Assembly (NCBI GenBank): GCA_020845935.1
Contig: JADLEV010000042.1
Coordinates: forward strand, 1 to 43,965
Source of the DNA: Gammaproteobacteria bacterium
GTDB taxonomy: Bacteria; Pseudomonadota; Gammaproteobacteria; Ga0077536
Length of the DNA: 43,965 nt
Direction of reading: 5' to 3'
Shown here: piece by piece, positions 25,023-33,201 of the stretch
Layout of the letters: each line of letters begins with the position of its first letter
Numbering within the stretch: position 1 is the first letter of the stretch
Made by a program: the position numbers and the translations under genes
The notes under the pieces: generated by a model
Database searches by the model: none
What the model was told of the DNA's origin: nothing
What the model saw: the letters and a program-made list of their open reading frames with translations, nothing else

Positions 25023-26045
25023 TCACCGCCAGCGTTTCTCGCCGAATGCGCCTTGCGTTTCCTTGTGACCTTCGGTCAGCGCCAGGAGACTGTCGAGCTC
25101 CGGCTCGCGCCCGGCAAGGTAATCATCGACCGCCTTGCGGAAAGCCGAGACCACCGCCTGCACATAGGCGCGCGAGCGCTGCCGGCCTTCGATCTTCAGT
25201 GCCGAGACGCCGGCCCGCATCAGCTCCGGCAGCAGCGAAGTCAGGTTCAGGCTGCGCGGTTCCTCGAAGGCGTAGTACTCGTCGTCGCGGCCGGCGGCGA
25301 AATAGCGGCCCTTGCAGATCGTCGGATAGCCGGCGCTCTGGCCGGCGGCGAAGCAGTCGATGGTGAAATCGCCCAGCATCGTCGTCAGATTGCGCTCGCC
25401 ATCTTCGACATAGTGGACGTGATGCGCCGGGGAGCAGACGCCATCGGTGTTGGTCGAGATGCCGGTCGCATAATTGGTCAGGCTGCAGCGGCCTTCGGCC
25501 ATCATGCCGATGTTGCCGAAGATGAAGACCTCGATCTCGCACGGGATCTCGTCATGGACCGCCTTGATCTCCTTGACCGTCAGGATCCGCGGCAACACCA
25601 CGCGTTTGACGCCGAACTCGCGGCAGTAGTAGCGGATCGCTTCCGGTGACGAGGCGCCCGCCTGCACCGACAGATGCAGCCGTTGTGCCGGATAGCGGGT
25701 GGCGACGTAGTGTGCGACGCCGATGTCGGCGACGATCACCGCATCGACCTGGCAGCGAATGCCATCATCGATCGCCTGGCGCCACAGTCCGGTGGCATCG
25801 CCCGGAGCGAAGGTATTGGTCGCGAGCAGCACCCGCGCGCCGTGGTCATGCGCATAGGCGACGCTCTCGCGCAGTTCGTCGCGGGTGAAGTTGAGGCCCG
25901 GGAAGTTGCGGGCGTTGGTCGCGTTCTGGAAACCACAGTAGACCTCGTCTGCGCCGGCATCGACCGCGGTGCGCAATGCTGCCGGCGTGCCGGCGGGGCA
26001 AACCAGGTTGGGGCGGGTCAGGATCGTCGTGTCTCGTTGCTGCAT
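25023..26045 (-). CDS. ubiU: O2-independent ubiquinone hydroxylation protein UbiU
   Basis: 340 residues from the ATG at 26045. U32 family, with 'LVCPAGTPAALRTAVDAGAD' at the N-terminus and 'ALKIEGRQRSRAYV' near the C-terminus. The cluster cysteines lie in 'EGRCSLTNY', 'DGVCSPAHHV', 'TIDCFAAG' and 'TICKGRYF'. It is the partner of UbiV in oxygen-free ubiquinone synthesis. The start overlaps the ubiT stop (ATGA) and its own stop overlaps the beginning of the ubiV frame. The presence of this pair means the cell can make ubiquinone under anoxia or low oxygen, consistent with an anaerobic respiratory or microaerobic life. Confidence 0.94.
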   Translation of the reverse strand: MQQRDTTILTRPNLVCPAGTPAALRTAVDAGADEVYCGFQNATNARNFPGLNFTRDELRESVAYAHDHGARVLLATNTFAPGDATGLWRQAIDDGIRCQVDAVIVADIGVAHYVATRYPAQRLHLSVQAGASSPEAIRYYCREFGVKRVVLPRILTVKEIKAVHDEIPCEIEVFIFGNIGMMAEGRCSLTNYATGISTNTDGVCSPAHHVHYVEDGERNLTTMLGDFTIDCFAAGQSAGYPTICKGRYFAAGRDDEYYAFEEPRSLNLTSLLPELMRAGVSALKIEGRQRSRAYVQAVVSAFRKAVDDYLAGREPELDSLLALTEGHKETQGAFGEKRWR

Positions 26046-26572
26046 CAGGTGTCGCTCCGCTCCCGTCGAATCCGGCGCAGGCCGGACAGGATCATGCGTC
26101 CGGGTGGACCGAACAGTGCCGCGGCGTCGTCGGCGACGCTGCCGTCGAGGTCATCCAGCGCATTGCGCAGGCAGACCACGGCTTCGGTATCGCCCTCGAC
26201 TCGCAGGTCGCGCGAAAAGAACAGTGCATCGCCATCGGAACGACCATCGATCATCGCCAACAGCGTCAGCGCCGTGCCGGTGATGCGGGCATCGTAGTCG
26301 CGCCACTGCTTCGGCACCGCGCGCAGCGTCGGCCGCACCGGATCCGGCTGCAGCAGCATCGCGTACGGCAGATTGGTCGGCACGATCAGAAATTGCTTGC
26401 TGCGATGCAGTCCAATGCGATTGAACAGACTCGGTCGCCGCACGGCGATGTGACGGACCAGCCGCGCCAGCACGATCTGCACCGGCAACAGGAACAACGG
26501 CGGCGGACCCGAGCCCGCCGACTCCGCTTCCTCGCCCCCCGCAACGACCCGCTCGGAAGTATTTGAAATCAT
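26045..26572 (-). CDS. ubiT: SCP2-domain lipid-binding protein UbiT
   Basis: 175 residues from the ATG at 26572. After a variable N-terminus comes 'PLFLLPVQIVLARLVRHI' and the SCP2 sterol-carrier fold ('ARITGTALTLLAMIDGRSDGDALFFSRDLRVEGDTEAVV', shown here as one continuous region about residues 95-135). UbiT carries isoprenoid quinone precursors for the oxygen-independent pathway, in place of UbiJ. It is the first gene of the operon with ubiU and ubiV; the gene order and ATGA overlaps leave little doubt about the assignment. Confidence 0.9.
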   Translation of the reverse strand: MISNTSERVVAGGEEAESAGSGPPPLFLLPVQIVLARLVRHIAVRRPSLFNRIGLHRSKQFLIVPTNLPYAMLLQPDPVRPTLRAVPKQWRDYDARITGTALTLLAMIDGRSDGDALFFSRDLRVEGDTEAVVCLRNALDDLDGSVADDAAALFGPPGRMILSGLRRIRRERSDT

Positions 26573-26608
26573 AGCGGCAGCAGCTTACTGACCCGCCCCG
26601 TGACCGTG

Positions 26609-26622
26609 CTGATCACGCTCAA
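26609..26622 (-). promoter_or_regulatory. FNR/ANR-like half-conserved palindrome upstream of ubiT
   Basis: On the minus strand the site reads TTGAGCGTGATCAG, which matches TTGAT-N4-ATCAA at eight of ten positions. It lies 37 bases before the ubiT start codon. Anaerobic control of ubiTUV by FNR is known in E. coli, so the site is plausible. The spacing to the start codon is unusually short for a class II activator. Confidence 0.35.
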
Positions 26623-26689
26623 GGTCAACCCGCCGTCCGGGCATTCCGCCCCAGCTATCGGATGCCGCGCCGCCGGCCACCCCCTGCTT

Positions 26690-26714
26690 CGATCGGATTT
26701 TAAAAATCCGGTCG
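26690..26714. promoter_or_regulatory. 25-bp AT-centred palindrome upstream of the sigma factor gene
   Basis: CGATCGGATTTT (26690-26701), a central A, then AAAATCCGGTCG (26703-26714): 12-base arms with one mismatch, AT-rich inside GC-rich surroundings, 54 bases before the sigma factor start. It may be an operator for the sigma gene or the divergent ubiT operon, or a transcript hairpin. Confidence 0.5.
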
Positions 26715-26767
26715 ATCGCGGTCTTGCGACCTTTTTGCCCGCTGCTGCATCTAACGCTATCGAGACC

Positions 26768-27397
26768 ATGACGCGTTCCTTGCCACAAATCGATAACGAC
26801 ACCATCGCCGCGGCGGAGCACGGCGACAGCCGCGCGCAGGCGGCGATCTACCGGACCTTCTCGCCCTACGTGTACACGCTGGCGCGGCGGATGCTCGCCT
26901 CGCGCACGCTGGCCGAGGATGCGTTGCAGGCGACCTTCGTCGAGATGATTCACCACATTGGCAGTTACCGGGCCGATGCGGAGTTCGGCTTCTGGCTGCG
27001 CCGCATCGCGGTCAATCAATGCCTGATGCTGCTGCGCTCGCCGTGGTCGGCCCGCCGCCACGACCAGCCGCCCGCAGACGGACCCGACGAGGCGACCGAC
27101 CAGGACGCGCGGATCGGTTTGGCGCGGGCGCTGGATCAATTGCCGCCACTGACCCGCGTGGTGGTCTGGCTGCATGACGTCGAGGGGCTCACGCACCGCG
27201 AGATCGGTCAGGCGCTAGGCTACACCGCGAGTTTCTCCAAGTCACAGCTCGCCCGCGCCCACGAACGGCTGCGCACACTGCTGACGGAACCGCCGCACCA
27301 TGCGCCCTGGGGCGCGTCGCAACAGCCCCCGCTCATCAGGGCGCGAAGCGCGATCGAACCACACGCGGACGGTTTGCTGCCGACCTTTGCCGAGTGA
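26768..27397 (+). CDS. ECF-type RNA polymerase sigma factor
   Basis: 209 residues from the ATG at 26768. Region 2 is seen in 'IYRTFSPYVYTLARRML' and 'EDALQATFVEMIHHIGSY', and region 4 in 'LDQLPPLTRVVVWLHDVEGL' with the helix-turn-helix 'THREIGQALGYTASFSKSQL'. The 'FSKSQLARAHERLR' ending of region 4 is common in xanthomonad-like sigma factors. The remaining about 30 C-terminal residues are low-complexity. The next gene overlaps or follows within 11 bases and encodes a membrane protein of anti-sigma layout, followed by a PDZ protein, so this is a three-gene envelope-signalling operon. Promoters it recognises cannot be read here. Confidence 0.88.
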   Translation: MTRSLPQIDNDTIAAAEHGDSRAQAAIYRTFSPYVYTLARRMLASRTLAEDALQATFVEMIHHIGSYRADAEFGFWLRRIAVNQCLMLLRSPWSARRHDQPPADGPDEATDQDARIGLARALDQLPPLTRVVVWLHDVEGLTHREIGQALGYTASFSKSQLARAHERLRTLLTEPPHHAPWGASQQPPLIRARSAIEPHADGLLPTFAE

Positions 27398-27408
27398 GAC
27401 GTTGCCTC

Positions 27409-28071
27409 ATGCGATATCGAACTGAAGACCTGTTGGCCCTGCGCGATGACGAACCGATTGACGCCATGCGGTGCGAGCGGCTGCGGCAAGACCCGGCGGT
27501 CCATCAAGAGCTGGCGACGCTGACGGAACGCCGACACGCCCTCGCGGCGCTGCCGACGCTGCGGCCCGATCCACAACTCGATCAGCAGGTACTCGCGGCG
27601 ATGCGGATCGCCGCGCAAGGACAGGCACGGCAACGTGGCCGGCGGCGACGCTACGCCGCGGCCGCGCTGCTGACCCCCGTGCTGGTGGCAACCGCTGTCT
27701 GGCTGGCGCACCCCCCGACGCCAGCCCCGGCGGGGCCACCGCTCGCGACCCCGGTGGCGCAGGAAGCGCCACCGGCGCCGCACCTCGCGCGCTACGAGGA
27801 ACCGGAATTCGACGCGCTGCGCACGCGGTCGGCCCAACTCGAACGGCTGCTGGTATCGCTGCCGGCACCGCGTGCGGTGATTTCCGCCGACACCGCCGGC
27901 ACGATCGTCGATCTCGAGAACCGGATCGCCATGATCGATTCCAGCCTCAATCAGGCCGCGGTCCGTGGCGCGCTGCCGCGGGACCAGGCCGCGTTCTGGC
28001 GCGAGCGCGTCGAGTTGATGAACGCGCTGGTGCAGGTGCGCTATGCACAGTCGCGGGTATTTCCGTATTAG
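27409..28071 (+). CDS. Probable anti-sigma factor, single-TM
   Basis: 220 residues from the ATG at 27409; a GTG at 27394 overlapping the sigma stop is the alternative. A cytosolic N-terminal part ('TEDLLALRDDEPIDAMRCE') resembles the short anti-sigma domain. One TM lies at about residues 80-97 ('RYAAAALLTPVLVATAVW') after a basic run (RQRGRRRR). A Pro/Ala-rich periplasmic stretch and a helical C-terminal domain follow ('FDALRTRSAQLERLLVSL', 'AFWRERVELMNALVQVRY'). The assignment rests on layout and on its place right after the sigma gene; there is no zinc-binding HxxxCxxC motif. Confidence 0.7.
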   Translation: MRYRTEDLLALRDDEPIDAMRCERLRQDPAVHQELATLTERRHALAALPTLRPDPQLDQQVLAAMRIAAQGQARQRGRRRRYAAAALLTPVLVATAVWLAHPPTPAPAGPPLATPVAQEAPPAPHLARYEEPEFDALRTRSAQLERLLVSLPAPRAVISADTAGTIVDLENRIAMIDSSLNQAAVRGALPRDQAAFWRERVELMNALVQVRYAQSRVFPY

Positions 28072-28079
28072 CTGAAGGC

Positions 28080-28110
28080 CTGAACAAGGCCGCGAGGGAC
28101 TTGTTCAGAG
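28080..28110 (+). repeat. Dispersed palindromic repeat, copy B
   Basis: CTGAACAAG (28080-28088) and CTTGTTCAG (28100-28108) are perfect nine-base inverted arms around 11 bases. It matches copy A (23072-23104, opposite strand). It sits between the anti-sigma and PDZ genes and would form a stem in their common mRNA. Confidence 0.7.
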
Positions 28111-28141
28111 CGTACTCAAACGACGTGAGAGGTATATCGCC

Positions 28142-29032
28142 ATGTCCCGTAAATCCGCCACCATCACCGCCGCGCTGCTGTGCGGCGCATTGCTCAACCC
28201 CTGGTCCGCAGCGGCGCAGCAAAGGCGACCCGAGCCACCACCGGAACCGGCGCTGGAGCAGGCACGTGCTCGACTCGAAGGGGCGCGGCGCGAACTCGAA
28301 GCGGCGGCGCGCGACGTCGCGCGGCTGTCGTCCGGGCCGCTGGTCACCAATTTCGTCTTGAACCGCGCCGGACCGCCGCGGGCGATGCTCGGTGTCGTCA
28401 TCGAGGATGATCAGGGCGCCGCGAAGGTCACGGCCGTCACCCCGGGCAGCGCCGCCGCCGAAGCCGGCATCCAGGTCGGCGATCGCATCGTCGCCGTGGA
28501 CGGCCGCGAACTCGGCGCTGGCGGTGCTCCGGGCCAGGCGCTGACCGGGCACATGGCCGGCGTCGAACCCGGTACCGAGGTCACGCTGCGCGTTCAGCGC
28601 GGTGACGATACCCGCGACTTCAAGGTCACGGCCCGCGCCGGTGAACCGCCGCAACCGCCGGACGGCTTCAGCCGCTGGCCCGGCGACAATTTCGCCGCGT
28701 TCACCGGACCGGGACGGCCAGTCCCCGCCCCAGGCGGAGAACAATTCTTCGCCATCCGCTGGCCCGCGATGGAACTGGTGCCGCTGACCGAACAACTCGG
28801 ACGCTACTTCGGCACCGATGAAGGCCTGCTGGTCGTGCGCCTGCCGGAGAACAATGCGTTCCAGTTGCAGGATGGCGACGTGATCCTCGAAATCGCCGGC
28901 CGCAAGCCAACGACACCGGAGCATGCGCTGCGCATTCTGATGAGCTTCAATCCCGGCGAAACGGTGAAGCTCACGATCATGCGCGACCGGCGCAAGCAGA
29001 CGCTCGACTTCACGCTGCCGAAGCCGGGCTGA
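28142..29032 (+). CDS. Exported double-PDZ protein
   Basis: 296 residues from the ATG at 28142. A signal peptide (MSRKSATITAALLCGALLNP, cut near SAAAQ) is followed by a helical, charged segment (about 36-65, 'ALEQARARLEGARRELEAAA') that could form a coiled coil. The first PDZ domain (about 78-175) has 'RAMLGVVIEDDQGAAKVTAV' and 'AGIQVGDRIVAVDG'. A second, shorter PDZ (about 205-290) has 'EGLLVVRLPENNAFQLQDGD' and 'EIAGRKPTTPEHALRIL'. No protease domain is present. As the third gene of the sigma/anti-sigma operon it may sense or relay misfolded-envelope signals or bind a protease; that is inference. Confidence 0.82.
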   Translation: MSRKSATITAALLCGALLNPWSAAAQQRRPEPPPEPALEQARARLEGARRELEAAARDVARLSSGPLVTNFVLNRAGPPRAMLGVVIEDDQGAAKVTAVTPGSAAAEAGIQVGDRIVAVDGRELGAGGAPGQALTGHMAGVEPGTEVTLRVQRGDDTRDFKVTARAGEPPQPPDGFSRWPGDNFAAFTGPGRPVPAPGGEQFFAIRWPAMELVPLTEQLGRYFGTDEGLLVVRLPENNAFQLQDGDVILEIAGRKPTTPEHALRILMSFNPGETVKLTIMRDRRKQTLDFTLPKPG

Positions 29033-29056
29033 AGCATGCGGGAGGGGCGTGCCGCG

Positions 29057-30061
29057 CTACTGCCGGCACGCCGCACGCAGGATCGGCGTTGGAGTCTCGC
29101 CGCGGCCGAACGGGCGCTCGGTGGTGTAGAACAGGCTGCGGCCATCCGGGCCATAGCCGATGCCTTCCTGCTGCAGTTGATTGCGCAACGGGATGCGCTG
29201 GAACGTGACGCCTTGCTGCCACTGGGTGGTCGCCGGAAGGGCACCCCCGGCGTCGAGCACGAGTTCGATCGCGCCGTCGTAGAACAGCATCAGCAAACGC
29301 TCGCCGTCGGGCGAGAGGTCCATCGCGGTCGCGATGAGCGCGCGCGCCGACGAATCCGGCCGCAGGGCGGCGAAGTCGAAATCGGCGACGTGTTCCAACA
29401 ATGCCGGCGCAGTCGCGGCGGGCTGGCGTCGCGCCGCCGGCAGGCGGTACAGCCGCGCCGGATCGCCGGCCCGCAGGCCTCCGTCGAAACGATACTCCTT
29501 GGTCAGGATCAGGATCGAACCGTCTGGCTGCACGGCGAGGGATTCGGCATCGCGCGGCGCGTCCGGATACCGCAGCCGCAGCGTCGCGAACTTCGGCACG
29601 CGGGCGGCGAACTCGGCCTGTTCCCGCACCAGCGTTATCGTCACTTCGTCGCGCCGCCGGGCGTTGTCACCGATGTCGGCGAGATAGAGACAATCGTCGG
29701 CACCGTCGCGATCGCATCGACCGACGGCAAGGTCCTCCAGGTCGCGCGGGGCATAGCCGTCGATCGCCACCGGCCGCGCGTCGGCGCCGGTCGGGTCGGT
29801 TTGCAGAAAGCCGCGGCTCTTTCCCTCCGGGTCGATCTCACCCGAATCGCTGACGTGGTAGAGCCGATCCGGATAGCGGCGCGACGCCGCGATGCCGCTC
29901 GCTTCATTGACGTATCCCGGCAACGCGCCGACGGCCGAGATCTCCCTCCAGTCGCAGAGCGGTGCCGCGGCCATCGTCCACAGCGGCATGACCAGCGCGC
30001 AGAGCAAACCGGAAACACCGAAGCCACATCGCTTGTCCTTCACCCCGCGCATTCGGTTCAT
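29057..30061 (-). CDS. Exported beta-propeller-like protein
   Basis: 334 residues from the ATG at 30061, which has a strong site (GGAGGAGTGCG). A signal peptide ('CGFGVSGLLCALVMPLWTMAAA') leads to repeated strand-turn units: 'EASGIAASRRYPDRLYHVSD', 'DLEDLAVGRCDRDGADDCLY', 'DAESLAVQPDGSILILTKE', 'ALIATAMDLSPDGERLLMLF' and 'QQEGIGYGPDGRSLFYTTE'. These recur at about 45-60 residue spacing, as in propellers of the esterase/phytase-like or SMP-30-like type. No catalytic set is recognised. It is 13 bases after the last ABC permease gene on the same strand, so it may be a periplasmic partner of that transporter. Confidence 0.65.
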   Translation of the reverse strand: MNRMRGVKDKRCGFGVSGLLCALVMPLWTMAAAPLCDWREISAVGALPGYVNEASGIAASRRYPDRLYHVSDSGEIDPEGKSRGFLQTDPTGADARPVAIDGYAPRDLEDLAVGRCDRDGADDCLYLADIGDNARRRDEVTITLVREQAEFAARVPKFATLRLRYPDAPRDAESLAVQPDGSILILTKEYRFDGGLRAGDPARLYRLPAARRQPAATAPALLEHVADFDFAALRPDSSARALIATAMDLSPDGERLLMLFYDGAIELVLDAGGALPATTQWQQGVTFQRIPLRNQLQQEGIGYGPDGRSLFYTTERPFGRGETPTPILRAACRQ

Positions 30062-30074
30062 CGCACTCCTCCGT

Positions 30075-31274
30075 TCACTCCGCGCGCAACGCTTCCAGCG
30101 GCTGCAATTGCGCCGCCCGCAATGCCGGCACGATGCCCGTCGCAACGCCAATCGCCAGCGCGAGCGCCAGCGCTCCGCCGACATATTCCCAGGCGGTGCG
30201 CACCGGCATCTGCGGCAGCACCACGCCGATGAACTCGACCAGCGCCACCGCGAGCGTACTGCCGAGCAGGCCACCGGCAAAACCCAGCACACTCGCCTCG
30301 ACCAGAAATGCACCGAGCACATGCGCGCGGCGCGCACCGATCGCGCGCAACAATCCGATCTCGGCGGTGCGCTCGGTGACTGCGATGGTCATGATCGTCA
30401 GAATCCCGACCGCGCCGACCAGCAGCGATATCCCACCCAGCGCACCGACGCCGAGTGTCAATACATTGAGCACGGTGTCGAGCACGTCGAGCATCTCATC
30501 CTGCGTGTTGATCGTGAAATCCTCGTGACCATGCCGCGCAATCATTGCAGCCTTGACCCGGTCGCGGAAGGAATTGGCATCCGTCGTGGCGCGATAGACG
30601 AGATCGATTTCCATCAAGCCTTCCAGATCGAACATCGCCAGCGCCTTCACCGCCGGGATGAAGACGGTGTCATCGAGGTCGAAGCCGAGCATCTGGCCTT
30701 TCGACTCCATGACGCCGAGCACGCGGTAGGTCTCGCCACCGATGCGGATCCGCGCGCCGAGCGCGTTCTGGTCTCCGAACAACTCATCGCGCAGCCGTGA
30801 GCCGAGCACGGCGAAGGCCCGCGCGCCGCGAAAATCCTCGCGCGGCAGGAATCGACCGGATCGCACCGCCATGTTCCAGACGGCCGGCATGTCATGGCTG
30901 ACGCCAAACAGAACCACGCGCCGCTGCCGCTTGCCGAATTCGACGCTGGCATTGCCTTGTATCGTCGGCACGACAGCGATCGCATCCGGCACCCGTGCCA
31001 GCGCCGCGGCATCGTCCAGCGTCAGCGGCCGGGTCGTGTTCACGGTCGCGCCGGCCATGCCGAAGGTATTCGCCTTGCCGGGAATGATGGCGACGATGTG
31101 CGTGCCGAATTGGTTGAATTCGGCGAACACGAACTGGCGCACGCCTTCGCCAATCGAGGTCAACAACACGACCGCGCCGATGCCGACCGCGATGCCGAGC
31201 ACGGTCAACGCCGAACGCATCCGGTGCGAGACGATCGCCCCGAGCGCGAAACGGATGAGGTCTATCGTTCGCAT
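30075..31274 (-). CDS. MacB-type ABC transporter permease (second of two)
   Basis: 399 residues from the ATG at 31274. N-terminal TM ('ALTVLGIAVGIGAVVLLTSI'), a periplasmic domain (about 45-265), then three C-terminal TMs with 'GGISLLVGAVGILTIMTIAV' and 'TERTAEIGLLRAIGARR', ending 'LQPLEALRAE'. It is a paralog of the neighbouring permease eight bases upstream, with the same architecture and clearly different sequence. The two probably form a heterodimer energised by the shared ATPase, as in other exporters with paired MacB permeases. Confidence 0.88.
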   Translation of the reverse strand: MRTIDLIRFALGAIVSHRMRSALTVLGIAVGIGAVVLLTSIGEGVRQFVFAEFNQFGTHIVAIIPGKANTFGMAGATVNTTRPLTLDDAAALARVPDAIAVVPTIQGNASVEFGKRQRRVVLFGVSHDMPAVWNMAVRSGRFLPREDFRGARAFAVLGSRLRDELFGDQNALGARIRIGGETYRVLGVMESKGQMLGFDLDDTVFIPAVKALAMFDLEGLMEIDLVYRATTDANSFRDRVKAAMIARHGHEDFTINTQDEMLDVLDTVLNVLTLGVGALGGISLLVGAVGILTIMTIAVTERTAEIGLLRAIGARRAHVLGAFLVEASVLGFAGGLLGSTLAVALVEFIGVVLPQMPVRTAWEYVGGALALALAIGVATGIVPALRAAQLQPLEALRAE

Positions 31275-31282
31275 CCTCGGCG

Positions 31283-32491
31283 TCAGCGTTTTGCCAGTGC
31301 CACGACCGGATCGAGCCGTGCCGCGCGCCGTGCCGGCATCACGCCGAACAGCAACCCGGTCACCAAGGCCACCGTCGGTGCGGCGACGAGCGCCCAGGCC
31401 GGCATCGTGAACGGCACCCTCGGCCAGAGGTATCCCAAGGTCATGGCCAGCAGCACGCCGATCGCCAGGCCAAGCGCCGCACCAAGCCCCGAGAGCAACA
31501 ACGCTTCGGTGAGAAATAAGCGGCGGATGATTCCGGCCGAGCCCCCCAGCGCCTTCAGCAAGCCGACCTCGGCGGTGCGCTGCGCGACCGACACCAGCAT
31601 CACGTTCATGATCAGAATGCCGGCGACAAGCAGCGAAATCGCGCCGATACCGGCGATGCCGTAGGTCACCGCGCCGAGGATGCGATCGAAGGTGCTGACC
31701 AGACTGTCCTGCGTAATCAGCGTGACGTCGTCCTCACCCTCGTGCCGCAGCATGATGATGCGCCGCGCATCGGCGATCGCGCGTTGCGGATCGACCGCGG
31801 CCGGCATCTCGGCCATCACGCGGAATAAGCCTTCGCGGTTGAACAACTGCTGCGCCGAGGCGACCGGCACCAGCACGACATCGTTGAAATTGACCCCGAC
31901 GGAAACGCCTTCGTCGGCCAGTACGCCAAGGATGCGGAAGCGTCGATCGCCGACTTGCAGCCATTCACCAACCGCGCCGCGGCGCGGAAACAGCTCGGCG
32001 CGGATGGTCTCGCCGATCACCGCGACCGGCGCGGCCCGATACGGGTCGAGCACCGGCAAGAACGTGCCCTGTGCCAGCGTCAGATTGCGCACGCGCTGCA
32101 TCGCCGCGGTCGTGCCGAGGATCGTCGTCTCGCGCTCCAGGCCATCGCTGGTCGATACCGGCGCGCCGCCAACCAGCACCGGCGTCACCTTGTCGAGATA
32201 CGGACTGCGTTCGAGCGCGAGCATGTCGCCCAGCGTCAGATCGCGCGGCGTCGCTCCAAGCATCGGTGGCGCGCCGCCGGTCGTCTCATTGCGGCCCGGC
32301 AGCATGATCAGCAGATTCGTGCCGAGCGACTGGAATTCGTCGGTGATGTAACGCCGCCCGGTCTCACCGAGCGTGGTCAACAGCACCACCGCGATCACGC
32401 CGATGCTCATCGCCAGCAGGATCAATGCCGTGCGCAGGAGATGCGCGCCCAGCGACTGCATGGCCAGCGCCAGCGTGTCGCGCCAGGTCAT
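31283..32491 (-). CDS. MacB-type ABC transporter permease (first of two)
   Basis: 402 residues from the ATG at 32491, which overlaps the ATPase stop (ATGA). Same fold as its neighbour: N-terminal TM ('TALILLAMSIGVIAVVLLTT'), periplasmic domain with 'LGTNLLIMLPGRNE', then FtsX TMs with 'GILIMNVMLVSVAQRTAEVG' and ending 'LDPVVALAKR'. The ATPase-permease-permease order and the two distinct permeases argue for a heteromeric exporter. Substrate unknown. Confidence 0.88.
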   Translation of the reverse strand: MTWRDTLALAMQSLGAHLLRTALILLAMSIGVIAVVLLTTLGETGRRYITDEFQSLGTNLLIMLPGRNETTGGAPPMLGATPRDLTLGDMLALERSPYLDKVTPVLVGGAPVSTSDGLERETTILGTTAAMQRVRNLTLAQGTFLPVLDPYRAAPVAVIGETIRAELFPRRGAVGEWLQVGDRRFRILGVLADEGVSVGVNFNDVVLVPVASAQQLFNREGLFRVMAEMPAAVDPQRAIADARRIIMLRHEGEDDVTLITQDSLVSTFDRILGAVTYGIAGIGAISLLVAGILIMNVMLVSVAQRTAEVGLLKALGGSAGIIRRLFLTEALLLSGLGAALGLAIGVLLAMTLGYLWPRVPFTMPAWALVAAPTVALVTGLLFGVMPARRAARLDPVVALAKR

Positions 32492-33201
32492 GACGAGATG
32501 TCCGCGACGATGCGGCCGTCATGCATCCTTATCCGCCGCCGCGCGCGCTCACCGACCGCGGCATCGTGCGTCACGACGATCAGCGTCACGCCCTGCTCGC
32601 GATTCAATCGCTCCATGATGTCGATGACCTGCGCGCCGGACGCGGAATCAAGATTGCCGGTCGGCTCGTCGGCGAGCAGGATTTCCGGCCGCATGATTCC
32701 GGCCCGGGCGATGGCGACCCGCTGCCGCTGACCACCGGAAAGTTGATCCGGCCGGTGCCGGGCACGGTCGGCGATGCCGAGTTCCTCAAGCGCGCGGGTG
32801 ACGCGGGCGCGCCGCTCGGCCGGCGCAATACCGGCCAGGGTCAGCGGCAGCTCGACATTCTGGAACGCGGTCATGCGCGCGACCAGGTGAAACGACTGAA
32901 AGACGAAGCCGATGTGCTCGCGGCGGGCGCGCGCCAGCTCATCGTCATCGAGCGCGGTGACATCGGTATCGCGCAGGACATAGCGACCTCTGCTCGGCCG
33001 ATCCATCAATGCGACGACATTCAGCAACGTCGACTTGCCGGAGCCGGACGGGCCCATGACGGAGACATACTCGCCGCTGGCGATGCGCAGATCGACTCCG
33101 GCCAACGCATGCACGACCTGCTCGCCAAGTTGAAAATCACGATCGATGCCGGACAGTTCGATCACGCTGCCGGGCACCGTGGCCCCGCTTGCCGTAGTCA
33201 T
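32488..33201 (-). CDS. ABC transporter ATP-binding protein, MacB/LolD type
   Basis: 237 residues from the ATG at 33201, which overlaps the adaptor stop (ATGA). Walker A GPSGSGKST (about residues 50-58), Q-loop FVFQSFH, signature LSGGQRQRVAIARA, Walker B ILLADEPTGNLD and switch His VTHDAAV. It is the energy subunit of the adaptor-ATPase-permease-permease operon at 30075-34346. Confidence 0.92.
   Translation of the reverse strand: MTTASGATVPGSVIELSGIDRDFQLGEQVVHALAGVDLRIASGEYVSVMGPSGSGKSTLLNVVALMDRPSRGRYVLRDTDVTALDDDELARARREHIGFVFQSFHLVARMTAFQNVELPLTLAGIAPAERRARVTRALEELGIADRARHRPDQLSGGQRQRVAIARAGIMRPEILLADEPTGNLDSASGAQVIDIMERLNREQGVTLIVVTHDAAVGERARRRIRMHDGRIVADISS

Noticed and set aside
24115-26045. 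Two U32 collagenase-like peptidases
   Set aside because: The Cys pattern, the tandem arrangement and the SCP2 gene upstream identify ubiU and ubiV.
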